From Aptenodytes patagonicus (taxonomy: Eukaryota; Chordata; Aves; Sphenisciformes; Spheniscidae), in assembly GCF_965638725.1 (NCBI RefSeq), contig NC_134975.1:2988179-3052178 (forward strand): a stretch of DNA of 64,000 nucleotides, in the 5' to 3' direction. Below, one piece after another: positions 38,801 to 53,305 of this stretch (its first letter is position 1; each line of letters opens with the position of its first letter). Both the position numbers and the translations under genes were made by a program. Under the pieces are notes generated by a model that saw only the letters and a program-made list of their open reading frames with translations, had not been told where the DNA came from and ran no database searches.

Positions 38801-39845
38801 CCTGGCAGAAAGCATGTGCTCAGAGTGACTCCCTGTGGCAGCTGAACCCAGCAAAGCTGCAAGATTCAGAGAGAGATTAGGTTAACAACTCAGCATCAGG
38901 GTCTTCCCCCACTTTTTAACTCATCTATTTTGGGTTTGTTTATTCCTGTCACCTAGCACCCAGACAGGCCCCTGGAGTTTCAAACTTGGAGTTCTGAGCC
39001 CTGAAGAAGCTCCAGCAGCTACTTTGCAAATGAAGGAGCAACAGAAAGGGACAGAGGAGTTTCAGGTCCAGGAGCAGTGCTCCAGCATGTCTTGCCCAGG
39101 CCAAGGATCTTTGCTCCACGTAGACAGAGCCTTAAAATCTCCACAAAACCTAGTGAAACTATCAGAGCTTTATTTTGCCAAGGAGCATCTGTGGTCTGCT
39201 GCATTTCAACTCAGGATCATTAAGGAAACTTGCTGGTACCCTCTACTCAGAAGCCCTGTAGTGGCAAGATTAGTACTATAAAAGGAGGGAACTTTGGATG
39301 CTGTTCTTCCCTTCTACTGGTCTTCCTGTTTTCAAAGACACCCAGCTGGCAGAGCATGTTAAGCAAGCAAGAACATACAATCAGCTTAGGACCCTCTGTT
39401 GAAACCCCACTGTCAGTTCTTAACATCAACATTAAAGCAGAAAGAAAAGCAGCTCCATAACCTGAGCCTGCAGACCTGATCTCTAGCACTTAGATGCCTG
39501 GCAGATGGCTCAGCAAGGACAGATTTCCAAGTGAGAAAGCCTTCCAGCCCTAGGACACAAGCACCTGCCCTAGACAGCACAGATGCAGCCTCCTGCGGGC
39601 TTGTCCAGCTCTTTCAAAAACCACTGCCCATTATCACTATGAGTCGGCAGCATTTCATCTTCATGAAGCATGTGTGTGTGAGAGGATTTCCTAAGCTGCA
39701 TCTTTCTCATTAGATGGGGAGACAGTAAATCCTGGGTGGGAGGAGGAGGAGGAGAAGGAAGAGTGAGTCTGCCCCACCAGCAGCCTGGACAAAGCCCTAC
39801 AGAGGGGTCTTGCCTTTCACACCTGAGAGCCATTTGCTGAGGTAT

Positions 39846-39877
39846 TGCATGTGTGCGCGCACGCGTGTATGCACACA
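39846..39877. repeat. 32-bp alternating purine-pyrimidine tract
   Basis: Perfect R/Y alternation over 32 bp with a GTGCGCGCAC palindrome inside; a strong candidate for Z-DNA formation. A 26-bp relative lies at 42686-42711. Confidence 0.75.
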
Positions 39878-42800
39878 ATGAAACTAGGTCAGTGAAAGCG
39901 GGGCACAGAAAAGATGCAGCGGCTCTAGGTATTGTCTGTGCTCCCAGCTTGCAGGGAAGCTGCCTATGCCTAACACAGCAATATCGCAGAGCAAAGGGAA
40001 AAAAGCAACAAGACATGTTCCCTCCCTCCCTGGCAGACATGTATCAAATGAGCCTAGGCTCTAATTTGCCCAGCCCAGCTTCTGTTGAGAGAAGACATGT
40101 CAATTAGGTAGTGGATATAATCCCATCAGAAGGGGAAAAAAAAGTCAAGACTTTTGACACCAAACTGGTGGGATGGCACTGGTGCAAACCCCCACCATCA
40201 GCCCAGAACTGAGCTCCCCCATGTGACAGACGTGTACCAGGCAGCCTGCATCAGACACCTACAGCGGCTGGAAAGGGAGAAGAGCATTACCAATGGACTT
40301 AAATGCATTCATTTATCCACCCAGACCAGAAAACTCCCTCTCCCCTTAGAAAAGGGGAAAAAACCCAAACAAAAGAGCCTGGGACAGACTCCTTGTTGCA
40401 GGCATGTCAAACACCAGCGCTCTCACTTCTGCCAGCCTCAGTCACCACAGCACCATGGGGATGAGGGAGAGAAAGCAATCCTCGAGCAGCTAGAGATCCG
40501 TATCATGGACTGTTCTTTGGGTTGGAACTGACCTTGCTCATTGCATCCAGCAGCAGGCTGCAAGCTATCATTAATTACTGAAGTGCATAGGTAGAAATAC
40601 ACTCTCCAGACAGCATACACTTCCAAGGACATTATGAGCATGCAGACTGCAGGAGAGATTTGGAGAGCTGGCTCCCTAACATGCCTCAACTTCACGGTGC
40701 TGCCAGATATACACCAAGTATCTGAGCTAAGGGATCAGCTTGGACAGGGAACACTCTTAAGCCGAGACTATAATAACCACCACACATGGCAAGTCAAAGA
40801 TCTTTCCTAAGTCCTCCAGGCCACAGGCTTGTTTTGTTTTGCAGGAGTGTGTATGCAGCAGAAAGACTTCTTCGTGTTTGGAGTCAGGAAGTGGGAAGGA
40901 TGAGAACTGCAGCACATTGCTGTTGGGAGCTACCTACTCTAACATGTCCCGTGAAAACAGCTCCATGAACATCCAGAACCAGAGCAGCACCCATGGAAAA
41001 GCTGAAAGCAGGAGACCAGCAGAATCCCCACAGTTGGGGCTGAAGGAAGGATGTTCTGGTCTCACGCATCCTTTTCCATGGGGCACACAACTGGAAGAGA
41101 GGGAGAATAGCCAGGACTCCTCATCGAGACTATGACCACCTGAAAGATCTCTCCACATAAGTCCTACAACCAGCAGGCTTTTCTTATCAGGCCCAAAGTC
41201 TCCTCAGAAGAGGCCACAATAAAGGAACAAGGGGTAGATTGAAGGGGGGGAAAAAAAAAAAATAGTACCTGCACAGTGGAGACTCCACTCAAAAGTCACA
41301 AGTCAGAGTCATGCGGATGACATTCTGAGGAGGACAGAGAAACCCAGGCCATCAACAACTCTGAATGGCTTCTACTATCAGAAAAGAGACAAATTTGGCT
41401 TATGCCCAAAGAAGCAAGATCCAAGAGTCAAGCCCTGGACCACCCTGTCCTCAGCTCACCCTGCTGCTGGGAATCAGTGTCACTGTCACTCCAAGTGCTG
41501 CACAAACACACACACAAAATAAAGGCACCTGCTACTCCTACCCAGCACCTAAACCCAATGTGAGGACAGGGGTGGGTCTCCTGAAACAAAGAGAAACGAT
41601 ACAAGAACCTTGAAGAAGCTTACTTGGCCTAAGAGAGAAGAATTCGGAAATTAGATTGTAAGGTGGAATTACTACTTCACTTCGGAGCGTAGCAGAAAAA
41701 AAGCACACTGCCCTAGATTTGGGTTTCATTGGACTAAAGCATTTAGCTCAGCAGTAATCACAGCTGCATTTTCACAGTGCACTGCAGAACGTTGCACTGG
41801 TAGGCTGCTCAAAGCCATAGTGTTCATAGCAAGCTGCATCTACTGCACTTTGGCATTTAAAAACATGCACTGCCCAGTCCCTTGCTCAACTGTTACTGGG
41901 ACCACCTTGCCCTCTAAATTCTACCCCCCTTCAGCCCTCCCCCCACTTTATGCCAAGGACATAAAGGCATAGTAAACCTTATGTCACTAATGAGTCAGCA
42001 CACAGGAAAGTACACACTTGCTCCATGCCAGCAAGACATTCCCAATGTGGGAGCTGAACGTGGCACCAAGTGAATTTTCTAGTTGCAGATGTTTCTGGAC
42101 TGACTCTGCAAGGGGAGGCAAGCAGGCAGGCAGAGCTGCCACCTCTGCTCTCTGACACCTCCTCTAGCAGGTAAGTGACAGGGCGCCTCTTTCCTCCAGC
42201 CAGACCCTTCCCTCCTGCCATTTGACTGAGAGGACAGCAGTCTCCCCAGCTCCATTAGGAACAAAGTCCAGAAGCAGCAGGGATGCAGAGTAGCTAAATC
42301 CATCAGCTCAGAGGGACAAAATAAAGGCAAAAGAATACAGGAGAGCCAGAAGAAGAGGGGAAAAAGAGAAAGTGATAACAGGAGAAAATATAAATGCTGA
42401 GAGGCACTCAAGGAAGAAAGGGGAAGGGGCAAATTAAGTTTAGTGAGTAGCTGGAAAAACCCTTCAGAGATGAAACATCTTGCCCACCCGCTCCTTTTAA
42501 AGGCTGTGCTGCCATCTCTGATGGATAAGGGTGCCTGCACTGGACGTGGCAGGGAGGAACAGAGAAGGGTTTTAAATTTAAAAGAAATTACCATTTTCTA
42601 CTAAGTAAAAATTAAACACCTCCCCACCAAGGAGCTTTGAGTCAACCTCAGCCATGCCCACAGTCTCTGACGCTGTCTTCTCCTCTGCACATGTGTGCAC
42701 ACACGTGCATGGAGGTGTCTTCTTCCTAGGCTGAAGCCAGTCTCCAGGCAGTAAAAAAGAATTTTTGTTTTATTTTCTTTTTTAAAAAGGGACCTTCCAT

Positions 42801-45800
42801 TCAAATCTGGCTCAGCTGAGGATGTGTTATCCTGGCAGCCATCCCCTCCCTGTCTGCCCCAGCAAGGAGAGTATTAAACACACACAGATCTGAATGATCC
42901 TGCACTGGCACAGGCTGCAACCAAGCCTCATCATCCTCTCCAGCCCCTCTCCAAGCTGAGGCTAGTGTGATTTGACATGAACCAAATCTGTCAATGGCTC
43001 AAGACAAACACGTGGGCAGTAATGAGCAGTGGAAAAAACGTAGCACACTCCATTCAGCTCCAAACACTGATAAATAATTCAGGAAGAGAAATGCCGCAAT
43101 ACAGAGCACAGCACAGTTTAAAAATAGAACATGCACCGATGCCAGAGGAATGGAGGGGAAGGAGAGAAAAGCAGAGAGAGGTGGCATGAACTAAAGCATG
43201 TGTGTCAACAAACTGGGCAGCTCATGGATGCTGCAGCAACCTAGCTCTACATATTGATCCCAGCAGATGTTTATTTGCTTACCCTTTAAATTTGGAATCC
43301 AAACCAGTTATTATTATTAACATGGCAACAGCAACCAGGGCTACCCCTTCTGGATCAGAGCCCTGCAGCAAGGCATATACCCAAAAAAAGAGAAACAGCC
43401 TCCATGCTGAAGAGCTTGCAGGAAGTACATGGGTGGGAGTACATACAGCAAGCATATACCTGCCCACCCTCCCTGCAAGTGCGGCAGCGACTCTGCAGCA
43501 GTATGGGCACCAGCTGCCTGGTGTCCTGTGTCAGCTATAGTCCATCACCTGTGTGTCATGCTCAGGTGGGGAGCACACAAAGCTCAGATAATGGAGGTTG
43601 AGCTTTGAGAATTTACTTGGTACAATCTATTTTCTATTGGGGGGGTGAAGGTGAAACAAACACCAACTGTTTCTAATGGGAAAGTTAGAGCCTTTTTCTC
43701 TATTCAGCTGTTCGCTTCTAAATGCAGCTTCAGATACTTTCACTCATCATCCGTAACATCAGTTGCTGGCCAACTGTCCCAACATTTATATCCCACAAAA
43801 TGTATGTAATAGACAAAAATATATAAATATACTATACAAACATCACCACCACCACCCTGTTAGGCAACAAGCACAAAGAGCTCAGAAAACTGTTCTCTCT
43901 GGATTCCATTGTCCTTCCTGCATTAATAACTGCATGTTAAAAAAAAACCAAACCCAAACTTTGTGCTAACCTAAAACAGTCAACTGTCTGAATAAGTCTG
44001 CAATATAGGTGTCACCTGTATTTTCGTGCTGGGAATTAGGACACAGCAGAAGTGATGTAAGTAAAGTTAGAAAGGTCATTATCAGATCCAAGAGTTCCTC
44101 CTTTCAGCTGTAGAGCCTAACACATTTCACATTTACTATTAATTACGAAGAAGCCTTGGTCACAGATACAGCCCCTTTATCCCAGTTTGCCATTCGGCTG
44201 CTCCAAAGAAAAAGATGGTCTTTCCAGGTTTTGCAGAACCTGTGAAAAATACTTTGACAGATGGCTGCTTTTTTCCCCTCCTCGCAGTTTCAAAAAATAA
44301 CACCAGAAAGACACCAATCTCTCCCTGCTTCCTCATGAAGAACAATACCAGTTTCCCAAGTACTTGTAAGACAGGAAACTGCCGCTAATAAGAAAATACA
44401 GAGTAAGTTTTTGATAAGGAAAAATAAAATACTATCATGTACAGTTAATTCAAAACCTAATAAATCTGTACACAGAAGAAGCTTTCCATAAATATTTTGG
44501 TTCCCCCCCCCCAAATATATAAAAAAAAATTGAAGACTTGAGGGAAGAAGGAAAAAAAAAAAAGAACGTAAAAAGGCCACCGAAAGGAAGTTCAATAGAC
44601 AGACCTGATACCTGCTTGTAAGGAACCTCAGTCTTAAAGAGGAAATCATAAACAAGTGGCTCCTTTGGTTTCAGCAAAGGTGTTCCAAGATGTATTTTGC
44701 CCTAAATTTGAGCGAAGGTTAACAAAACTGTGTTAGTCAGTCTTAATCACTGGAGCACTGCAAGACAACATCCGTCTGCTTTTCTGAAGGGCAATTTTAA
44801 TGGAAATCTTGCCTAAAACTGAGTATGTTGCCTTCCTGCATTTTCATGTGGTCCTGTTACCTTACTTGACTACTAAGTAGTTTTAACTACATGATCCCAT
44901 TTAACCTGAAATGTGAACTGCTGCTCAGAAGACGCTGAATAAAGGCTTTAAAGGGAGAGGAAAAAGAAACACAAACTTCACACAAACACAAGCTTCAATT
45001 GACCAGCTTCTCCGTGAGGAGGCCCCCACCTGAGGGAGTTGAGAAGAGGAATGAGCACTGGACATCCTGCAAAGCCTCCTGCCTACTTCAGCTGCAGGCA
45101 GCTAGGAAGAGCCAGTGTCGCTGCAGAACATGCACCTTTTACAAAGCAAATTTACAAAGCAAATGCACAACTGCCACATTAGGTCTAATTTTAGGATTTT
45201 CCCTGCCTTGCCTCAAAGTTGAAGCTTTCACAGTCCTATTTACATGTTCTACAAGCAGGGATCATACACTGGCTGGTGTCAGCCTGTTACCGGACACTGT
45301 TGAGTAAACAGAACTTGCATGCCTGGCACTGAGTGGTTGTGAGTTATTGACAGAGTGGGTGATGCTGTCTTACAGCCAGTTGCTATTTCTGGAAAGCATG
45401 TAATGTTACTTTACAGTACTAAAGGAAGATGTAATGCAAGTAGTCCGTCCACTGTCTTGGGATCTAGTAATTTTATATACATTATCAGAATTGCAGTTAT
45501 GAAAAGAATAAATCTCCCAACAGCCTCAGAATTTCTAATTTCAAAGTTTTGTACATTTAAGATATTGAAAAGCTCATAATGGGCACCTGAAGTCAGTCCC
45601 ATGTACAATGGACTTTCACATGTTAAAAAGCCATTTATGTCTCCGCCCCTGATTAGAGTATTGCTTCCTCAAGGTCACAGCACGTAGCAACTTCTCCTCC
45701 CAACCCCCCTGCTACACCCCCAATGGAGAATTTTCCTGGATTACTTTTAGCCACCAATATTGCTCAAGGGCTTCTCTCTGCAATACCTAACCCACACTAC

Positions 45801-48189
45801 TCCTGAACAAGTTGTTAGAAAGATGCTTCCTCTCCAAAAATCACTCTGCATTTTACTAGTCTATTGGATACAAACCTAAAATTGTCATAGAGAGTAAGCT
45901 TAAGAAACAGACTGTGGCTTATTGAGGCAGAGGGCATGGCAGTCCTATACGTTTCAGTTCTGGGAAGTTTTTAACCCCAGGCACACGCAATGGCTGTATC
46001 AAAGGCTCCTTAGCCAAGGTTGACTTGATCAGGTAGGGACGTGCTGTTATCAGAATATTTTGGGCAGAGGGGAGAATAAAATTTTAAAAAATTTAAAAAT
46101 AATCAAGGCTTATACAGTTGTGCTGACCTAATTTGTGTGCAGCTCTTACTTGTCCAAATAACATTTCAACACAGCAGCCACTGTGAGGGTACTCTGACAG
46201 AACGGTTAAAACCTCAAAAAAAGCCTTCTGATACATGACCAGATAAGAGAACCTATTAATACTCCCACTAGTGGCAAGACAGAATCATGAGATCAATCCT
46301 TAGCTCAGAATCCAAGCACAAGACACTGATCGTTAAGAAGCCAGGCTCACCAGTTCTGCTACTCACTGAACAGTTCATTTATTCATATAATTATGTTGGT
46401 ACAACCCTCAGCATAGAGTCAGGTATAGGCCAGAGGTTTCATTATCCAAGTAGCTTGTTCCCATAAGCAGCAGCTGTATCAGACAAAACACATTTGTACC
46501 TATACAAACACAGCATCAGGCAGAAGGGCAGAATTGCTTTCACTGTACCAGCACAGCAAAGCCACACTGCTTAGGCTGCTAAAATCCCACATATACATCA
46601 CATGTGTGAAAGTTGAGATTTTTGCCAGCACCACTTTCCCAGTTTTGGGGAGCTATGTGCTGGTGAGACCATATCTGAAATGCACTCAACACAGAGGGTT
46701 TCACGTACATCCAGCCAGTGCCAATGAGGTAGACTGCTGCTGTAAACCCCATGTCCCTGTTTAAATGAAGCCAAATTATCTCAGTCCCAGACTCAGTTTG
46801 AAACTGATCTGGGGGAGACATGGGGAAGGGCAGGCCCCCTGCTTTTGGGCTATTGTAATTTTAAAGGGAGAAAGCAGCTTTGAGGTTGGAGCAACCGCAC
46901 CCAGTTGTGAAGGCAGAACACAAGCATCTCTCTACATTCTCTCCATGTTCTAGATCTTCATTCTCTTTTCCATTCATGCTCTCCCCTTTCCCTCCCAAGG
47001 TCAAATCACAATAGAAGGATTGGGCTCAAAGCACCTGTTCATTTTGTTTTGGACGTGGGGAAGCAGACAGGAAATAGCAGGTTCCTATTTCCTAATAGAT
47101 AGTATGCCTAAAGCCTCCCAAAAGAGGTCAGTTTCTGAGATACAGCAAACACCTTCTATAATAAAATGGCCCTTGTGTCTAAACTCAGCTCAGGAGAAAT
47201 TAGTTTCTCAAAGAAAAGGATGTCAAAGCAATATAAAAATTTAAAAACTTCATTAAAAAAAATACAAGCGAGCTGCTATAAAGAGTAGGCTGCATCTGCC
47301 CACACTCAATAATCATCACCAAAATTCACTGAGAGGCAGCAGTGACTCAGCCTGCAGTACACAAAGACAAGCTTGTGCTCCCAATACATAATGAAACTGG
47401 GCTTTATACAAAATCATAAATCCACATGCACCCCATTGACAACACACATGCAGGGGAATCCCAGCACTGACAGACAGGCGGGGAATCATCAGCCTTTCCT
47501 CTTACTGCTGCCCACACTCAGACACAAAAACATCTCCGCAGAAGCACACCTCACCTTTGCTTCAATCCAGGAAGTAGGTCGTGTTGTTTTCCAGCTGGGT
47601 TTACTAGGACTCAGAAATCAAGAGAAGGTTCAAAAAAAGATGGAGGAGAGTGTGATATATTTCGAGGGGGAGGGAAACTAACTGGTCCTCAACTACATCC
47701 CACTATCCTTTCAAATGTCACCTCCAGCTCTTAAAAAAAAAAGGGAAAAAAAGACAGAGAAATCTATGCATGGCTTTATTAAATTGCTCCATTGTGTGAA
47801 TGGATTAATCATACTACCAGTAAAAACCTTAAGGTATACAATTACTGCAGTTCACCTCCTGCCCAATAGCCACAAGAAACACAGGGCTTTCTTACAGACT
47901 GTACTGTTTGCTCCCATACTCATGCTGTCACATCACTTAAAAAAAATACGTTTCTCAGAGACGCTTTCTGTGCTGACCTCCAGAACAACTCCTTCCTTCA
48001 GACATCCTCAGCCTTTTTCTCAGAACAACCACTAGCTCCTATCAAAAGTAACTGACACAGAAGGCCACTCAGCAAATGAAAAACCTGTCCCGTGGAATCA
48101 TCAGGACTTTAGCAGCACAACCCATTTGAGTTAGAAACCCTCCTACCTGTTCACAGCAGGGCACCGGCCTGAGCGCCAGGAAAGTGCAG

Positions 48190-48345
48190 GACTCCTGGGT
48201 TCTTATCCTAGCTCAGCTCTGCCTTTTGATGCTATCTCAGCCAAATAGTTTCTTTTCCCTCTTCTTCAGATCATACACCTGTAAAACAGGGATTACATGC
48301 ACCTACTCACAGTGGCGTAGAAAGGATTAATATATTAGTGCTGCA
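48190..48345 (+). repeat. Probable MIR/CORE-SINE fragment
   Basis: GGACTCCTGGGTTCTTATCC, then AGCTCAGCTCTGCC, then CACCTGTAAAACAGGGATTA follow the order of amniote tRNA-derived CORE-SINEs. Diverged, limits approximate. Confidence 0.65.
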
Positions 48346-51300
48346 ACCCCCCATTCTAAATCCCTCAATGTACAGTCATGGCAGGGACAGGATGGGACAG
48401 GGGGGTACAACCAAAACAGCTTTATTATTAGCCCCTGCTGTGGCACTGACAGGGAGGGCCTCCCTGAACTTTGCCATGTTCCTTGTTCTATGTCCCAATG
48501 CTTCTCCAAGCAGCTCTGGCCACTAAAGCTCTTCGGATCTCTACAGGCTTCCTGCAGCACGCACTTGCCTTGTGCTCCAGAACACGGAACACACAGGCCA
48601 GAGAAGCTGCTGTGAAGCAACAGGGTTCTCTCTGGATTGCCCACACATAAATTTTACTTCGTATAACACAGTGGGTATACACCCTCTACTCACTTTCCCC
48701 CCCCCCCCCATACATGCACACTCCATACGAAGTCACTTAAGTGCTGACACTGTGAGAGAGAGAGATCTAAGTCTTCAGTAAAAGCCATCTTGCTGCCCCA
48801 TTGATTCTCGTGTGGGAGGCAACTTTCTGTCCCAAGCCCACCTAGTGCCTGAGTTGCCAGAACTTGGTTCTGCACCTTGAGCTTCCAGCCTCTTCTGAGC
48901 TACAAAGCCTAGCAGACTCAGCTTAACTCACCGCCACGCAGCTGCTTGGCAAACGCTAACTGTCTTTTTGTCCTCATTTCTGTTTTCCCCACCTGAAGCC
49001 ACCTGGTGCCACCATTCCAGTTCCAGGGATGGTTGTATTCTTAAAGACATGTCTAAAGCAGCAGCTAAAAGAGTTTGGGGAGAGAGTTTTTAAAGCCAAG
49101 TAGGTGATCTAGAAAGGATCTCCCTCCTCCAGCGGGGTTCTGGCCTCACCACAGCATTGCCACATCCTGTTTATTTTGTCCACCACTGTTCCACGTTCTG
49201 CCTGTACTTCCTGGCGTTGTAGATCTCCAAATGGATGTATGTGAGAAGATTCATGAAGTGATGGGTATAATCCTGTAGCATCTATAGCAGCGATAGGGTC
49301 AAGTGCTCACTGTGAGTAGTTACTTCGGTTATAGTTTTCCAAAAGCATTCACATTTAGGCCAGACTAACAAGAGCCTTCCAGCACTCAGTGACTGATAAG
49401 GGCAACCAGTGGGATTCCCAAAAAGTTTTCAAGAAGGTTCAGAGTTAGGCACCTGTTACTTGCAGGAGGATCTCCTAGGTCTTTGTTTCCAAAAGAGGCC
49501 AAGGTGCCAAATTCAAGTTCAGCATTAACTGAAAATGGGTTTGGGATGCTTTTGAACATGTTACCCATTAACAGTAAATTTTGGTTTCCATTATCAAACA
49601 TACGCACGGTCCAACTCACAACTAGGCACCCTCTGCTTACATAGCCCCTTTCCTTGCGTGATCTCAAAGCTTCCCTCCCCCACCCCCAAAACAGTTTCTC
49701 CTAGAGGAGAAATAGTTTCTTGCACCCATTGTTCAGACTGCCAGAATGTCATGGCCACACACTGAACAAAGCCTAGGATACAGACTCCCGTTCCCTTTCT
49801 AAACACTAGCAATATTCCTCCATTTTATAAAGAGACAATAATAATCAAATAAGACAACAAAAAAGGGTAGAAAGCTAAAGTGCTAAAATCAAAACACACA
49901 CTGACGGCCGATCTCACATGTTCAGCAGGCCACTGGGTCGTTCAGAGTTTTGACAGCAGCACAGCTCCACACCTACTTCTCAAGGGAGACAAGGAAGGGA
50001 AGGCAGGAAGGTCCAAGCTGTAAAGTTCTTGTGACATGATTCAGAAGGAGGACATTACATTGAGTCATCAATTTAACCTGTCACCTGAAACCAAGCTGTT
50101 GGGAAGCTTGCACTGGGAACAGACACACACATTGTTCTGCTTTTGTGTTGAACCTGGATTTAATAAAACCAGTTGGGCAGCAGACACAAGAGCTTATTGG
50201 AGGCTACCTCTCTCTACTCCTTAGGAAGACTGGATAGTATCTGCCTTGACTCTCACTAAAGTCTCCAGACATCTGTTTTGCCACAACTCTACTTGGGCTA
50301 CATTTATGGAACCAGTTGAAAAGCATGCAGTTCATTTAGATATCTGCACTTTCATGTTGCCAGGCAGCTAATTTCTGAGTGATCCTAAAGCAGTTATCCA
50401 GAAAGAAAAAATAAACAGGATATACACTAGATCATCAATGGATCTAGGTATTAATGAACCAAATTACAAGACCCTTCAGGAACTTGGCCAGGTCTTTGCA
50501 GTGGTGCCAGAGTGGGTGGGGAAAGTAACAGTGTTTGGGACATTGTAACTAGCATCATTCCATAACACTGGGTGAATAGCAGTGTCTCCTTTGCTAGCAC
50601 TTTTGCACGTTTAGCAAGTCAAATGTATTTTGAGCGCCTGATGACTGCTGAATATAGGGGTGATAGCAAGTCTCTTCGCTGGTTTTCCATAGAGTCACCA
50701 ATGCTTGGTCTTCAGAGCTGGGGTATCTTAATGGACAGAGATACAAAGCAAAACTTCTTGCTAGAGGAAGTTAATAGGTGGCACTAATTACCTCTAATTC
50801 ACAGCCAAATTGTCCCACAGATAAACCAGAGAACAAGCCTTTAGGCATAAAAAAAAAGAAAAAAAGACATTGCAAACACCCTTTTTCACCTTATCTAAAG
50901 TGCTGGGAAGGATCAGCTAGAATTAAAGACAAATGCATTGACATAAACCCAGCTGCTTGCTAGAAACAGAATCTACCTCATCATCAACTCTCTTTTTGTA
51001 CTCCATTGCAAAGAGGAAGGTACCCCACAAATTATATCAGCTTTAAACTTCTTTCCACCACCATGCCTTCTCCTCAGAAGAATGTTCTCTAGCAGGAGTG
51101 AGGAGACCATGCCACCACCAGCTGGAGGTGCTGAGATGTTGCATCCATCTGTGAAGTCCATCAAAACAAACAGCATCCAAATTGAAGCACCTAGATACCC
51201 AGGGCTTTCAGCACCTCTGCAATAAACCACAAACATACAGCAACAAAATAACCTAATCACTCTAAAGAGAGCAGTACCTATTTTGCTAGCATTAAATTCC

Positions 51301-52914
51301 AGAAATTTACACTTTAAAAACCAGCAATGGTCATATAAAAAACATGACTAGAGAAGCAAAGTCAGCCTTTCAGTCATATCTGGCACCAGGAAGAGGAAGC
51401 CTTGATAACAGTTTGTTCAGGCAGAGGTGGTGATTGAAGGTCAAGACTCTGGGCTCTTTTCAAGCCCAGTCACTTCCATGCCATGCTACAAGCTCCTTAA
51501 CAGTACGGAAGTGTTACTTACACCTCATCGATTCCCAGGGCAACTGCTGTTCCTAAGGAACTGAGATCCTTAGATGAAAGAAACTGGGAGAAGGACAATG
51601 GGTTATTATTAGAAATTAGTACGGACATAAGCTGGAAACAGCATCCAAAACCAAAACTAACTATTCTACCTATTTAAGGCTGATGCTTTAGCCCCAGTTA
51701 TTGAGATGCAAATGTAGCATCAGCTGAAGTGGCGCCTTTCCTTGCCACAGACCCAGCAGCATTAATCAGCATTGCCATTTATTTCTCTGACCTCTCCAAG
51801 TCTTTAAGATACACCACCACCTACAGCTGCAGCTGTAGGCACTTCCAAAATACATAATTAAAAAAAGATTCAGACCAAGGTAAAAGTTAAATTCACTTGG
51901 CCCACAGGGCTTATTTCCTCTCAACATTACACTTCCCTGCCAGGGCTATGTCAACAAGCAGAGACACAAATGTCTTCTGCATTTTATTTGCTTTAGGGGC
52001 TGAAGAACAAGTTATAAGTTTTCTGACCCTGCAGTCATGGTGAGTGGTTCATCGTAATTTCAAGAGGCACCAGGTCATTTTGATGTAGGTTTCAATCTCT
52101 GCTGGGGCCTTTGGATCAGGCCACAAAAGTATGTTTGTGAAGAATTTAAGGCAAGAAACGCAACTTGGCACAGGCATGCAGAGGAAGTACCAGAGGTACA
52201 GAATATTGGCAAGATCATTTTATTAAGAGTTTATCTTTAGCCAAATAATAGCCCTTTCAAAAGTCTTCAGCACTCAGGTGCCAAGCTGCATTTCCTGCCT
52301 CTCACTGCACCATTACACTGGACTTCCTACTCCAAATTACTCAGAAAATAGCAGCTTGCTGAGCGACACCAAAACCTGCTGTACTTGAGGAGTGATTGAG
52401 GAGCGGGGAAAGGCAGCTCCAAAACCTGTTCTGAAAGTTTTGAAATGCATCCTGCTGTATAGCCTCTTTGGCAGCCACCTCCTCCTTAAAAAAAAAAAAT
52501 TAAAAAATACTCAAGTTCTTAAAATGAGTACTGATCTAGTTGAAGTTTACTATTAAACAGTATAATGAGATGAAGTACACTGCCTATGTGCATATATACA
52601 CTCGCAAACATCAGTGCTGGGACTACCCACATGCATGCTTCACACTTATCACACAACTCTGCCCATTTTGGCATGAAAGCACTCTCTGTTCCTCCACCTG
52701 ATTCTAGGTAGGAATTATGCAATGACAAGATTACTTATAGTTAATATTTCTCCAATACACTAATTCTTTTCTTTATCTGTCAGCATCTACCAATCGGAAC
52801 TCTAGAAGAAGGGGGGAAATCCAGATTCCACTGTAATCAGAGAAAGCTTTGGTTAACACATCGCATTTACAAATAATTGGAGGGTAGAGTGGTGGAGGTG
52901 AAGACAACACCTGA

Positions 52915-53305
52915 AGAAAGGGCGAGAGAGTTGGGGTTGTTCAGCTTGGAGAAGAGAAGGCTCCGGGAAGACCTTATTGTGTCCTTTCAATAGTTAAAGG
53001 GGGCTTATAAGAAAGATGGAGAAAGACTTTTTACCATGGCCTGTAGTGACAGGACAAGGGTTTTAAACTGAGAGAGCAGATTTAGATTGGATATGAGAAA
53101 TTTTTTTTTATGATGAGGGTGGTGAGACACTGGAACAGGTTGCCCAGAGAAGCTGTGGATGCCCCATCCCTGGAAGCATTCAAAGTCAGGCTGGACGGGG
53201 CTTTGAGCAACCTGATCTAGTGAAAGATGTCCTTGCCCATGGCAGGGGGTAGACGAGATGATCTTTAAAAAGGCCCCTTCCAGCCCAAACCATTCTGTGA
53301 TTCTA
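52915..53305 (+). mobile_element. CR1 LINE 3' end, about 390 bp
   Basis: A clear CR1 terminus: GTTCAGCTTGGAGAAGAGAA, then TAAAGGGGGCTTATAAGAAA, AACAGGTTGCCCAGAGAAGC, TGCCCCATCCCTGGAAGC and the terminal CCATTCTGTGATTCTA. It is 5'-truncated as usual and lies sense to the plus strand within the R3HDM2 5' intron. Confidence 0.93.

Noticed and set aside
51660..51850. Possible conserved non-coding element in the 5' intron
   Set aside because: The sequence looks non-repetitive, but without an alignment I have no evidence of conservation.
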